Below are positions 16,726 to 25,025 of a stretch of DNA of 64,000 bases, in pieces; positions within the stretch are counted from its first letter, which is position 1, and every line of letters begins with the position of its first letter. The notes under the pieces are model-generated. The model was not told the origin of the DNA, did not search any database, and saw only the letters and a list, made by a program, of their open reading frames with translations. The stretch spans positions 1-64,000 of the forward strand of contig NZ_BEWV01000215.1 of the NCBI RefSeq assembly GCF_002933775.1, read 5' to 3'. The translations under genes and the position numbers were made by a program. The DNA comes from Prevotella sp. MGM1. GTDB lineage: Bacteria > Bacteroidota > Bacteroidia > Bacteroidales > Bacteroidaceae.

Positions 16726-18083
16726 AGTGTTTGATTTTCGTTTTTCATTTTATTCATGTATCTCACCATAAGCCACAGCGTGACCAGCGCCGACAGAGTA
16801 TCTGATATGGGCATGGACATCCATACACCGTTCACCCCGAACTCCAACGGAAGTAGCAGAAGCAACGGAAACAGAAAGAGCATCTGGCGGGACATTGAAA
16901 GAAATATGCTGGTCTTTGCCATACCGATACTCACAAAGAAGTTGGTCACCACCATCTGATAGCCAACAATCGGGAACGTAGCCATTATAATGCGCAGACC
17001 GTGCGCCGCCAGACCTATCAGCTGCTCATCGGGGGTAAACATCCTGGCACATAACTCAGGAATAAACTCGGCCACGAGAAAACCGGATGTCGTGACCACT
17101 GTGGCTGCCAGCATCGATAGCTTCAATGTCTTCATCAGCCGGGCCGTGTTGCGCGCTCCATAGTTATATCCGGCTATCGGCTGCATGCCTTGGTTAATTC
17201 CCATAACCACCATAACAAAGACAAACGCAATTCTGTTAGCTATACCGTAAGCACCCACCGTCAGGTCACCGCCATATTGGAGCAGTCCCTTATTGATGAA
17301 TATCACCACGATACATGCACACACATTCATCAGAAATGGTGACATACCTATGCCTATTATGTTTCTGACTATCGCTTTCCTCAACTTGTATGTCCCCTTG
17401 CATAGGTGCAGAAGCTGGCTCCTGTCGGCAAACAGCCATATCTGCCACGTAAGAGCTATCATCTGCGACAGTATCGTGGCGTATGCCGCTCCGCTTATAC
17501 CCAAACCGAGAGTATATATGAACAGCGGGTCGAGCATGGTGTTCATAATAACGGTGAACATCGTGGCATACATCGCATGACGTGGTTTTCCAGCTGCGCG
17601 CAGCACGGCATTCATACCGAAATACATGTGCGAGAACACGTTTCCGAGCAGTATTATCACCATATAGTCGCGTGCGTAAGGTATTGTCTGGTCGCTCGCG
17701 CCGAAGAAATACAGTATAGGATCGAGAAACAGTAGCGACACGATACTGAAAAGCACTCCGATTATCAGGTTGAGCGTAATCGTGTTACCCAGAATGTTCT
17801 GTGCCGTGGAATAGTCGCGCTGACCCAGTTTCACGGATATGCATGTAGACGCTCCCACACCCACCGCCGCACCAAATGCCGCTGAAAGGTTCATGAACGG
17901 GAATGTGAGCGCAAGCCCCGATATGGCCATCGGCCCCACTCCCTGCCCTATGAAGATACTGTCTACCATGTTATAGAGCGACGACGCCGTCATGGCGATA
18001 ATAGCCGGCATGGCATACTGCATGAGCAGACGTCCCACCGGCTTGGTTCCTAATTCCAATGTCGACTGTTTGTTATCTGACAT
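16722..18083 (-). CDS. MATE family efflux transporter
   Basis: 453 residues with 12 predicted membrane segments in two homologous halves (first half opening LLMQYAMPAIIAMTASSLYN; second half with GINQGMQPIAGYNYGARNTAR). The glycine- and proline-containing signature is typical of the DinF/NorM-like MATE superfamily, which exports cationic drugs or metabolites by H+ or Na+ antiport. A -7 box lies just upstream at 18106-18113. The stop codon lies at 16722-16724, overlapping the kinase-like gene's start codon at 16723-16725 in the ATGA arrangement, so the kinase-like gene follows it in the same transcript. Substrate unknown. Confidence 0.92.
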   Translation of the reverse strand: MSDNKQSTLELGTKPVGRLLMQYAMPAIIAMTASSLYNMVDSIFIGQGVGPMAISGLALTFPFMNLSAAFGAAVGVGASTCISVKLGQRDYSTAQNILGNTITLNLIIGVLFSIVSLLFLDPILYFFGASDQTIPYARDYMVIILLGNVFSHMYFGMNAVLRAAGKPRHAMYATMFTVIMNTMLDPLFIYTLGLGISGAAYATILSQMIALTWQIWLFADRSQLLHLCKGTYKLRKAIVRNIIGIGMSPFLMNVCACIVVIFINKGLLQYGGDLTVGAYGIANRIAFVFVMVVMGINQGMQPIAGYNYGARNTARLMKTLKLSMLAATVVTTSGFLVAEFIPELCARMFTPDEQLIGLAAHGLRIIMATFPIVGYQMVVTNFFVSIGMAKTSIFLSMSRQMLFLFPLLLLLPLEFGVNGVWMSMPISDTLSALVTLWLMVRYMNKMKNENQTL

Positions 18084-18105
18084 ATTTATCTTAGTAAATG
18101 ATGTG

Positions 18106-18113
18106 CAAAGTTA
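18106..18113 (-). promoter_or_regulatory. -7 box TAACTTTG for the MATE-led gene run
   Basis: Minus-strand TAACTTTG about 22 bp upstream of the MATE start codon. No clean TTTG is seen at -33. It may drive the whole run down to the FdtB-like gene. Confidence 0.5.
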
Positions 18114-18442
18114 GCACAAAAAAGCGAGAATATGAAAAAGAAAAGAAGAGAAAGAAGATTTTTTGAAAAGATGGACAAAGGAAAGACCGGGAATTGAAGA
18201 AAATACATGAAAAGTTAAAGAAATAAGAGGGAGTTATGGCAAGACTCGCCCGCCGGCAGGTTAAATGACAATCGCTTTTGCCAATGAGCCTTGCACATTC
18301 TGAGACACGCCCTAAACAAATAAAAAAACATGAAACAACTTTTTGTCATCCGCCATAAACAAAACAAGAAATTCTCCGGTTAATATACGCAGATGCTATA
18401 TACCGAAGAACTTTTACCTGCATTTGACATGTCGGATATGCT
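18114..18442. other. Purine-rich gap between MATE and acyltransferase genes
   Basis: No gene seen. The stretch 18120-18235 is a run of A and G (many GAAA/GAAG units) that opens short Lys/Arg-rich frames of no significance. There are no clear hairpins. Confidence 0.45.
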
Positions 18443-19657
18443 TTATCTGTTTCCGGAAAACAGCAAGGTTATCTTTGGAAAAATCTTTCGTGCCACCATA
18501 AGTACGACAATACACATAAACGCCGTCAGAAAAGGGGCAAAGAGATATACTATACCATTTTCAATCCCGGTATTCCCCGGAATTATTTTGTGGAGTATCC
18601 GGGTAATCAAAACCAAGGGCATTCCTATCAGAGGTAAGCCGACACCATGAAAAGCGTAGATAAAAAAGCAACAAGACACCAAGAACTTGTTTGGCCTGAC
18701 ATCATAATTGCTTATACACCATGAAGCCAAATAAAAAGCTGTAAAAACTCCACTGGACACAAACAGCGGGTAAACATTTTGCCCAATTACTGTATTGGTG
18801 CCATCATAAATAGTCGTGACAACTAAAAGACATGCACATACTGGGATTAACAGATATTTGTATTTGTTAGCGAATGTGACAATATTGAGTCTGTTCAAAG
18901 CAAAATACGCTCCCGTTGAGAAATAAAAGAATGCCGTAATATGAAAACCTGGCAAAAGAGTCCACACCCTTGAAATATATGCGGCAAACAAGAAAAGGAC
19001 AAAAGAAAGTCTGAGCTTCTTTATCGCATAATAAATCAATGGCGCAAGAACGGTTACCACTATCAGATCCCGAAGAAACCAAAGAGGCAAATCGTATGGT
19101 CCTGTCATCCTCAGATTATCTCCGAGCCAGTTTGTTTGCGTCGTTCCCCATTCCCGACAATCGTAAAAAATGTGCCAACTCTTTTCTTGTATCATGGAAA
19201 GCACATCACCAATATTGTCAGAACTGACTAAAGCAAGAGAAAGTTTTCCCAATACTGCCAAAACAAACGGCACAAGATTCCACAATATATAAGGAATAAA
19301 CAAAGTTTTTGTCCTGCTCTTTACCTTTCTTTTATATGCGTCCCACGATAATTTTGGAATGTTATAAAAGAAAAGAAATCCGGAGATCAGAAAAAAAATC
19401 GGTACCGCTATATGGGTCAGCACATGTGAAAAGACTATCCCAATCACATTGTAAATACCGCGACCTGACAATAACTCGAAATCAGCTTCCAACAAATTGA
19501 TTACATTCGGATTCATGTGTATAAAGATAACCATTATCGTTAATGGAAATCTGAGAAGGTCGATCGTGTTCAATTGCAACTGTGAAGCGTCCGAAAGCGA
19601 CGCTTTTTGATTAGATAACGTGACGTTTTTATTCATGGTTAATATTGCTTTCCGCAT
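18443..19657 (-). CDS. Acyltransferase family 3 (OafA/WecH-like membrane O-acyltransferase)
   Basis: 404 residues with about ten hydrophobic segments. The family opening is NTIDLLRFPLTIMVIFIHMN, where the Arg-Phe and the histidine are conserved catalytic-site residues. Later segments include VPIFFLISGFLFFYN, typical of OafA/WecH/NodX-type proteins that acetylate or succinylate glycans. The start may be at 19657 or at the second Met, 19636. Base composition is more AT-rich than the neighbours, suggesting horizontal origin. It stands alone, and the minus-strand leader holds an unusual structured segment (19679-19836). Confidence 0.85.
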   Translation of the reverse strand: MRKAILTMNKNVTLSNQKASLSDASQLQLNTIDLLRFPLTIMVIFIHMNPNVINLLEADFELLSGRGIYNVIGIVFSHVLTHIAVPIFFLISGFLFFYNIPKLSWDAYKRKVKSRTKTLFIPYILWNLVPFVLAVLGKLSLALVSSDNIGDVLSMIQEKSWHIFYDCREWGTTQTNWLGDNLRMTGPYDLPLWFLRDLIVVTVLAPLIYYAIKKLRLSFVLFLFAAYISRVWTLLPGFHITAFFYFSTGAYFALNRLNIVTFANKYKYLLIPVCACLLVVTTIYDGTNTVIGQNVYPLFVSSGVFTAFYLASWCISNYDVRPNKFLVSCCFFIYAFHGVGLPLIGMPLVLITRILHKIIPGNTGIENGIVYLFAPFLTAFMCIVVLMVARKIFPKITLLFSGNR

Positions 19658-19678
19658 TTATCTATCAATCACGTCACC

Positions 19679-19802
19679 GCATAAAAAAGGCACAGGCCTT
19701 CTTATGCGTTCGTCGAGGTTGCGTCGGAATGAGACCTCTCTATCCTTATAAGAGTACCTATGCCGGATGAGGCAAAGGCAATGACTCCTATTTCAAGGAT
19801 AG
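19679..19802 (-). ncRNA. Candidate structured RNA / leader upstream of the acyltransferase
   Basis: Two strong hairpins lie in tandem. The first, 19740-19802, nests four stems: CTATCCTT with AAGGATAG; AAGAGT with ACTCCT; CCT with AGG; TGCC with GGCA around a 6-nt loop. The second, 19679-19707, pairs GCATAAAAAAGGC with GCCTTCTTATGC, with one bulge. Between them GAGGT pairs with ACCTC. The A-C mismatches seen on the plus strand in both hairpins become G-U wobbles on the minus strand, which favours a minus-strand RNA, i.e. the 5' leader of the acyltransferase. It matches no RNA family I can name. A short reading frame covers the same bases (see next entry). Confidence 0.35.
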
Positions 19803-19836
19803 AAAGGCAAATCCGACCAATGGATTCGCCCACCAC
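19702..19836 (-). CDS. Possible 44-residue membrane-segment peptide (GTG start)
   Basis: An open minus-strand frame ends at a TAA (19702-19704). From a GTG at 19834-19836 it encodes 44 residues with one hydrophobic stretch (ICLSILEIGVIAFASSGIG), followed by RIERSHSD and a polar tail. It has no ATG and overlaps the hairpins of the candidate RNA. It could be a tiny membrane protein, the remnant of a larger gene, or a chance frame in a structured repeat. Confidence 0.25.
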   Translation of the reverse strand: MVGESIGRICLSILEIGVIAFASSGIGTLIRIERSHSDATSTNA

Positions 19837-20390
19837 TATTTGTTTGTTCTTATCTCAATCTGATTAGTTTCCGACGCTATTCAGACGAACGCAAATAATA
19901 GTCAATGCTTTATGTAAAATATCTGCGCTATGCGCTAATTGTTTTCTGTTTCTTACTAAAATAAATTATTCAATACCCAACCGCCATAATACGATGCGGA
20001 TACTGTGTTGTCATACATTAAAAAGTGCCGTCAATATTATTACGGACATAAAGGCAACACATTCATCACTGTGGATAAAAGAAGTTACCGGCGCAAAGAT
20101 ACAATTTTTCCAACAAATAGTAGAAACACTCACAAACTTTTACACTAATCTTGATTTACTTCTTTCATTTATCTGTAACCGCACCCTGATTGCAGTAAAA
20201 TTGCAGTAAAATTTGCCATCCCCTTCATCGTCAATTTTGTGGAGCTGAAATCAGACAGGTTCCCACACACGTAACCCTCGCCTGACACAATTATAGAAAC
20301 AACGATGAAATAAACAACAAGCACAAAATACCGATGCGCACCTGCAAGTGCGCCTCTTTTATATCAAACCTCTACACATTTCCGGATTTA
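19837..20390. other. AT-rich gap before the subtilase gene
   Basis: No supported gene. It includes two abutting ATTGCAGTAAA copies (20190-20212), a unit related to the ATTGCAGTAAG that carries the subtilase promoter at 20409-20419. The duplication may be a relic of promoter repeat formation. Confidence 0.4.
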
Positions 20391-20422
20391 TTTGGATTTT
20401 AGCGGAAATTGCAGTAAGTTTG
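20391..20422 (+). promoter_or_regulatory. Consensus Bacteroidetes promoter of the subtilase gene
   Basis: TTTG (20391-20394), a 20-bp spacer, then TAAGTTTG (20415-20422), a full match to the sigma-AB consensus. The ATG is at 20436, only 13 bp beyond the -7 box, so transcription probably starts within a few bases of the start codon, giving a nearly leaderless mRNA. Confidence 0.75.
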
Positions 20423-20435
20423 CACCATAAACGAT

Positions 20436-21980
20436 ATGGGAACAAGAACAGGCATATATATAATCGCAATATTCATGGCGTGCTTCTGCCATGCGGCCGG
20501 GCACGGGCGGAACATATTCGGAGACAAACCGGTGCGCAACAAGCGCGCCGGCACATGCACACAGGAAACAAACGTGCTATCCACTGAGGACAGCGGCAAG
20601 ACAGCACACAAGCCGGCGGATACCGGTGATACGAAAGAAAAGAAAAAGAAAGCGGTAAAGAGACAATACATATACAGGTTTACGCTGAAAGACAAAAGCG
20701 GCAACCCATACTCTCTGAGCCGTCCGGAAGAGTTTCTTTCACGCAAATCTATTGAGCGCAGGCGGAGACAAAAGCTCCCGACAGACTCCACCGACATGCC
20801 CGTCAGTACGAAATATATAGAAATGCTGAGCGTGGAAAGGGTGAAAATAATCGGTACAAGCCGCTGGCACAACACCGTTCTACTGAGCACCTCAGACACA
20901 ACCACCGTACAACGACTTGCCCGAATGAACTTCGTGAGAAAATGCGAGAAAGTCTATCAGTCGCCAGACAGCATCGAGAAAGAAGTATACGACAAAGACT
21001 ACCATGACCGCTTCAACCCATGGGACACTGTCGCCACCTCACGCTACGGGGTTGCGGAAAGCCAGGTCGCGATGCTCAACGGCTCTGCGCTGCACGAAGC
21101 CGGCTACGAGGGACAGGGCGTGACAATCGCCGTACTCGACGGCGGATTCAGGAATGCAGACCGAATTCCGGCTTTCGAAAGCATAAACATTATCGGAGCG
21201 AAGGATTTCATCAGCGAGAACACTGACGACATATACCGCAAAGCCGACCACGGGACAAAGGTCCTGTCGGCGATGGGAGTGAACGCGCCATACGTCTACA
21301 CCGGCACGGCACCACAAGCCGGCTACTGGCTGCTGCGATGCGAGGACATACAGACCGAGCAACCGGTGGAAGAGGACTACTGGACTATGGCGGCCGAGTT
21401 TGCCGATTCCGTCGGAGCGGACATAATAAACAGCAGTCTGGGCTACACACAGTTCGACCGTCACCTCGGCGACCACAGATACAGAGACATGGACGGGCAC
21501 ACCGCATTCATATCGCAATCAGCGTCCATGCTTGCCGACAAAGGCATGATACTCATCACGAGCGCCGGAAACAGCGGCATGGGCCCTTGGAAAAAAATCG
21601 TTTTTCCGGCCGATGCGGAAAACATCATCACCGTAGGAGCGGTAACACCGAAAGGCATGAATGCCCCTTTCTGCGGTGTAGGGCCTACGCAAGACGGAAG
21701 GACAAAACCCGATGTGATGGCACAGGGCAGTCCGGCGGCCGTAATATCGGGCCGCGGCACGATCAACAGAGACATGGGAACTTCTTTTTCCACACCGGTG
21801 GTGTGCGGCCTCACGGCCTGCCTGTGGCAGGCTTTGCCGGGCAAGACGGCAAAAGAAATAATGGACCTTGTACGTCGTTCGGCCGACAACACCGATCATC
21901 CCGACAACATATTCGGCTACGGCATACCTGATTTCGGTCGGGCTTACGACATGGGAAGAGACGGTTTGCCACAGCAATGA
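20436..21980 (+). CDS. Secreted S8 (subtilisin-like) serine protease
   Basis: 514 residues. An N-terminal hydrophobic signal (TGIYIIAIFMACFCHAAG) leads into a Bacteroidetes-type propeptide region (about 75-200) with FLSRKSIERRRRQKL. The catalytic domain has Asp near 235 (IAVLDGGF), His near 271 (DHGTKVLSAMG), the oxyanion Asn in SAGNSG, and Ser near 450 (GTSFSTPVVCG), so the triad is intact. No C-terminal sorting domain is visible, so it is likely periplasmic or exported another way. xseA follows 19 bp downstream. The target is unknown. Confidence 0.92.
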   Translation: MGTRTGIYIIAIFMACFCHAAGHGRNIFGDKPVRNKRAGTCTQETNVLSTEDSGKTAHKPADTGDTKEKKKKAVKRQYIYRFTLKDKSGNPYSLSRPEEFLSRKSIERRRRQKLPTDSTDMPVSTKYIEMLSVERVKIIGTSRWHNTVLLSTSDTTTVQRLARMNFVRKCEKVYQSPDSIEKEVYDKDYHDRFNPWDTVATSRYGVAESQVAMLNGSALHEAGYEGQGVTIAVLDGGFRNADRIPAFESINIIGAKDFISENTDDIYRKADHGTKVLSAMGVNAPYVYTGTAPQAGYWLLRCEDIQTEQPVEEDYWTMAAEFADSVGADIINSSLGYTQFDRHLGDHRYRDMDGHTAFISQSASMLADKGMILITSAGNSGMGPWKKIVFPADAENIITVGAVTPKGMNAPFCGVGPTQDGRTKPDVMAQGSPAAVISGRGTINRDMGTSFSTPVVCGLTACLWQALPGKTAKEIMDLVRRSADNTDHPDNIFGYGIPDFGRAYDMGRDGLPQQ

Positions 21981-21999
21981 CACATAAACAGCATCCCTT

Positions 22000-23250
22000 A
22001 TGACACATTATAGTATCACTGACAGACGACCGATGACACTGCTCGAACTGAACACCATGCTGCGTTCGGCCATCGAAACGGGCATGCCAGACGAGTATTG
22101 GGTAGAGGCGGAACTGTCGGAAGCAAGAGAATCGCGAGGCCACTGCTACATGGAACTCGTGGAAAAAGACGGCGCCGGCAACACGCCGATAGCACGTGCA
22201 CAGGCCAAATGCTGGCAGAACACGTGGTCGCTGCTCCGTCCATACTTCGAGCGCACCACCGGACAGAGGCTCCGCCCCGGCATGAAAGTGATGCTTAAAG
22301 TATATGCACGCTATCATGAGGCATACGGCTTCTCATGGATTGTGACAGACATCGACCCTACATACACCATCGGCGACATGGCACGCAAGCGGCAGATGAT
22401 TATCGACAGTCTGAAAGCCGCCGGAGTGTTCGACCTTAACAAAGAACTGGCTCTCCCCATGTTCACGCAACGTATAGCCGTAATATCGAGCGAGACGGCT
22501 GCCGGATACGATGATTTCCGCAACCAGCTCACCGACAACGAATATGGCTTCGCATTCTCAGTAACGCTCTTTGACGCAATAATGCAAGGCGAACACGTGG
22601 AGAAAAGCATCATCGCCGCCCTCGACTTGATAAACGGTCGGGCCGAGGATTTCGACTGCGTGGTAATCATCCGGGGCGGCGGAGCCACAAGCGACATGTC
22701 GGGGTTCGACTCGCTCGCACTCGCGGAAAACGTCGCCAACTTCCCCCTTCCGGTAATAACGGGCATCGGGCACGACAGGGACGAAAGCGTGACAGACATG
22801 GTTGCCCACACCAGCGTGAAGACACCGACTGCCGCCGCCGCAATGCTCATCGGCATTTTGAAATCCACGGCAGACACCATCGACAGTTATGGGGAGCGCA
22901 TAGCAAGGGCCACAAGCAACCGGATGGAAACCGAACACATACGCATCGGACGACTGGCGGAACGCATTCCTGCTCTATTCTCAGTGGCAAAGACAAAACG
23001 TGAGGCGTTTCTTGACATGCTCTGGATGCGGATATGCTCGGCACCGAGACACATACTGACCGCCGAGACACACCGGGTCTCAATGTTGGCACAGCGTGCG
23101 CAGGCTCTCGACCCGACCCTGCTGCTCAAGCGCGGCTACAGCATCACCCTTCATAACGGACGTGCCGTAAGAGACGCCAATAAGTTGAAACCCGGTGACG
23201 AGATAGAGACAAGATTTGAAAAAGGAAGTGTGAAAGCGGTAGTGAAGTAA
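22000..23250 (+). CDS. xseA: Exodeoxyribonuclease VII large subunit
   Basis: 416 residues. The N-terminal OB-fold is in the region opening MTLLELNTMLRSAIETGMPD and VEAELSEARESRGHCYMELV. The catalytic domain has AVISSETAAGYDDF, VVIIRGGGATSDMSGFDS and ITGIGHDRDESVTD, where the His-x-Arg-Asp and Gly-Gly-Gly motifs are conserved; a coiled-coil region and the KRGYSITLHNGR end follow. With XseB it degrades single-stranded DNA to oligonucleotides. The length is near that of other Bacteroidales homologues. It is separated from xseB by a 371-bp repeat-filled gap, whereas these two genes are often adjacent. Confidence 0.95.
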   Translation: MTHYSITDRRPMTLLELNTMLRSAIETGMPDEYWVEAELSEARESRGHCYMELVEKDGAGNTPIARAQAKCWQNTWSLLRPYFERTTGQRLRPGMKVMLKVYARYHEAYGFSWIVTDIDPTYTIGDMARKRQMIIDSLKAAGVFDLNKELALPMFTQRIAVISSETAAGYDDFRNQLTDNEYGFAFSVTLFDAIMQGEHVEKSIIAALDLINGRAEDFDCVVIIRGGGATSDMSGFDSLALAENVANFPLPVITGIGHDRDESVTDMVAHTSVKTPTAAAAMLIGILKSTADTIDSYGERIARATSNRMETEHIRIGRLAERIPALFSVAKTKREAFLDMLWMRICSAPRHILTAETHRVSMLAQRAQALDPTLLLKRGYSITLHNGRAVRDANKLKPGDEIETRFEKGSVKAVVK

Positions 23251-23262
23251 TTTTCACGAAAA

Positions 23263-23554
23263 AAGGAAGTGTATTTGAGAAGTTAAAGAAGTTTTTTTTG
23301 AGAAGTTAAAGAAGTATTTTTGAGAAGTTAAAGAAGTTAATGAAGTTAGGAGAAGTTAAAGGACGTATGCTTTGTTATATGTATTTTGAAATGAACATAA
23401 GCCTAAGTAATAATGATTATTCTATAAATAATCTGCAACCGACACGTCTGCACAATCAGGCACACAGTCGGTATTGTCCTTTAACTTCCCCTAACTTCAT
23501 TAACTTCTTTAACTTCTCAAAAATACTTCTTTAACTTCTCAAATACACTTCCTT
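23263..23554. repeat. Large inverted tandem repeat between xseA and xseB
   Basis: The left arm (23263-23364) contains three GAGAAGTTAAAGAAGT units, plus a shortened one, ending AGAAGTTAAAGGAC. The right arm (23476-23554) is its reverse complement, lacking one 23-bp unit and with a single substitution over 77 aligned bases. The loop is 111 nt and holds a weak inner stem (CCGAC with GTCGG). Transcribed RNA would form a very long hairpin. It begins just after the xseA stop, and its first bases (AAAAGGAAGTGT) copy the xseA 3' end at about 23220-23231. I see no transposase or clear target duplication. Confidence 0.85.
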
Positions 23555-23621
23555 ATCTTCTCTATTCCACTTCCTTATCTTCCCAAATCATCATTAAATC
23601 ATAATCAACAAACAATATCCA

Positions 23622-23813
23622 ATGAAAAAAGCGATAAAATACGAAGAAGCGGTGAAAGAGCTCGAAGAGATTGTAAGGCAAATGGAAAGTGACAGGCTCG
23701 ACATCGACGTTATGTCAGACAAACTTAAAAGAGCGCAGGAACTGATTACAATCTGTAAGAGCAAACTTAAAAAGACCGATGAGGAAATAAGAAAAATACT
23801 CGATAAAGAGTAG
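23622..23813 (+). CDS. xseB: Exodeoxyribonuclease VII small subunit
   Basis: 63 residues, the usual small helical-hairpin partner of XseA. The opening KYEEAVKELEEIVRQMESDR and LDIDVMSDKLKRAQELI is the family signature, ending KLKKTDEEIRKILDKE. It binds XseA's coiled coil to form the active nuclease. The start is the first ATG after the repeat block; the gene may be read through from xseA or have its own promoter. It is slightly shorter than the E. coli protein, as is normal in this phylum. Confidence 0.95.
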   Translation: MKKAIKYEEAVKELEEIVRQMESDRLDIDVMSDKLKRAQELITICKSKLKKTDEEIRKILDKE

Positions 23814-23850
23814 TTTTGTTACAATAGAGGTCAATTTATACGACATTTTA

Positions 23851-23881
23851 TTGTCAGTGTCCTATATTTTAACTACTTTTG
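23851..23881 (+). promoter_or_regulatory. Promoter of ilvE
   Basis: TTG (23851-23853), a 20-bp spacer and TACTTTTG (23874-23881) fit the Bacteroidetes consensus. The predicted leader is about 90-95 nt. Confidence 0.6.
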
Positions 23882-23982
23882 CAGAAGATAAACCTCATCT
23901 ACGGCCGCTTCAAGTAAACCGTACTGCGTGCCGCCGGGATTATCATCGCACATTAACGACATAAAAAAGAGTCTGAACAATA

Positions 23983-25005
23983 ATGAAGAACTTAGATTGG
24001 GCCAACCTTTCGTTCGGCTATATGCCGACAGATTACAACGTTCGATGCTACTATCGTGACGGCAAATGGGGCGAAGTGGAGATTTGCTCCGACGAATACA
24101 TCAACATGCACATGGCCGCCACATGCCTGCACTACGGCCAGGAGGCGTTCGAGGGACTGAAAGCATACCGCTGTCCCGATGGCAAGGTACGTGTGTTCCG
24201 TATGGACGAGAACGCCGCGAGACTGCAAGGCACATGCCGCGGCATAATGATGCCCGAGGTTCCGGCCGAGCTTTTCGAGCGGATGGTGCGCCAGGTTATA
24301 TGTCTCAATCAGGAATACATACCTACCTATGAGAGCGGAGCTACACTGTATATCCGTCCTCTGCTCATCGGTATGTCGGCACAGGTGGGCGTCCATCCCG
24401 CCACGGAATACCTGTTCCTCATCTTCGTGACTCCCGTCGGCCCGTATTTCAAAGGCGGGTTTGCCACAAACCCGTATGTAATCATCCGCGATTACGACCG
24501 CTCGGCACCGCTCGGCACGGGTATGTACAAGGTGGGCGGCAACTATGCTGCCAGCCTCCGTGCCAATCACATCGCCCATGAGAAAGGTTATGCCTGCGAG
24601 TTCTATCTCGACGCAAAGGAAAAGAAATACATGGACGAATGCGGAGCGGCCAACTTCTTCGGCATAAAAAACAACACATACGTCACCCCGAAATCGTCGA
24701 GCATACTGCCGAGCATCACCAACAAGAGCCTCATGCAACTGGCAGAGGACTTCGGCATGACCGTGGAACAACGGCAGATACCGGAAGAAGAGCTCGCCAC
24801 ATTCGAGGAAGCGGGAGCCTGCGGCACGGCCGCCGTAATATCACCGATATCATATATCGACGATCTCGACACCGGAACGCGCTACACTTTCAGCCGTGAC
24901 GGCAAGCCGGGGCCAGTATCCACAAGGCTTTATAACCACCTGAGGGCAATCCAATACGGTACCGAAGAAGATAAACACGGCTGGACAACAGTCATCATAG
25001 AATAA
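23983..25005 (+). CDS. ilvE: Branched-chain amino acid aminotransferase
   Basis: 340 residues; a fold-type IV PLP enzyme catalysing the last step of Val/Leu/Ile synthesis and the first of their breakdown. Features: ATCLHYGQEAFEGLKAYR, RPLLIGMSAQVGV, the PLP-lysine region GTGMYKVGGNYAASLRA, and MDECGAANFFGIKN. The length and the 'class II' BCAT pattern fit IlvE of this phylum. A promoter precedes it; a DUF975 membrane protein follows 20 bp downstream. Confidence 0.95.
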   Translation: MKNLDWANLSFGYMPTDYNVRCYYRDGKWGEVEICSDEYINMHMAATCLHYGQEAFEGLKAYRCPDGKVRVFRMDENAARLQGTCRGIMMPEVPAELFERMVRQVICLNQEYIPTYESGATLYIRPLLIGMSAQVGVHPATEYLFLIFVTPVGPYFKGGFATNPYVIIRDYDRSAPLGTGMYKVGGNYAASLRANHIAHEKGYACEFYLDAKEKKYMDECGAANFFGIKNNTYVTPKSSSILPSITNKSLMQLAEDFGMTVEQRQIPEEELATFEEAGACGTAAVISPISYIDDLDTGTRYTFSRDGKPGPVSTRLYNHLRAIQYGTEEDKHGWTTVIIE

Positions 25006-25025
25006 CAAATTAAAAAATTATCACC

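Noticed and set aside
18120-18235. Short Lys/Arg-rich peptide frame in purine-rich sequence
   Set aside because: Low-complexity A/G run; no conserved features or ribosome-binding context.
19679-19836. A known riboswitch, 6S, tmRNA or RNase P RNA
   Set aside because: None of the diagnostic consensus elements of these families is visible; retained only as an unassigned candidate.
23263-23554. Possible CRISPR array or transposon between xseA and xseB
   Set aside because: The arrays are tandem units without spacers, arranged as an inverted pair; no transposase or clear target-site duplication is visible.
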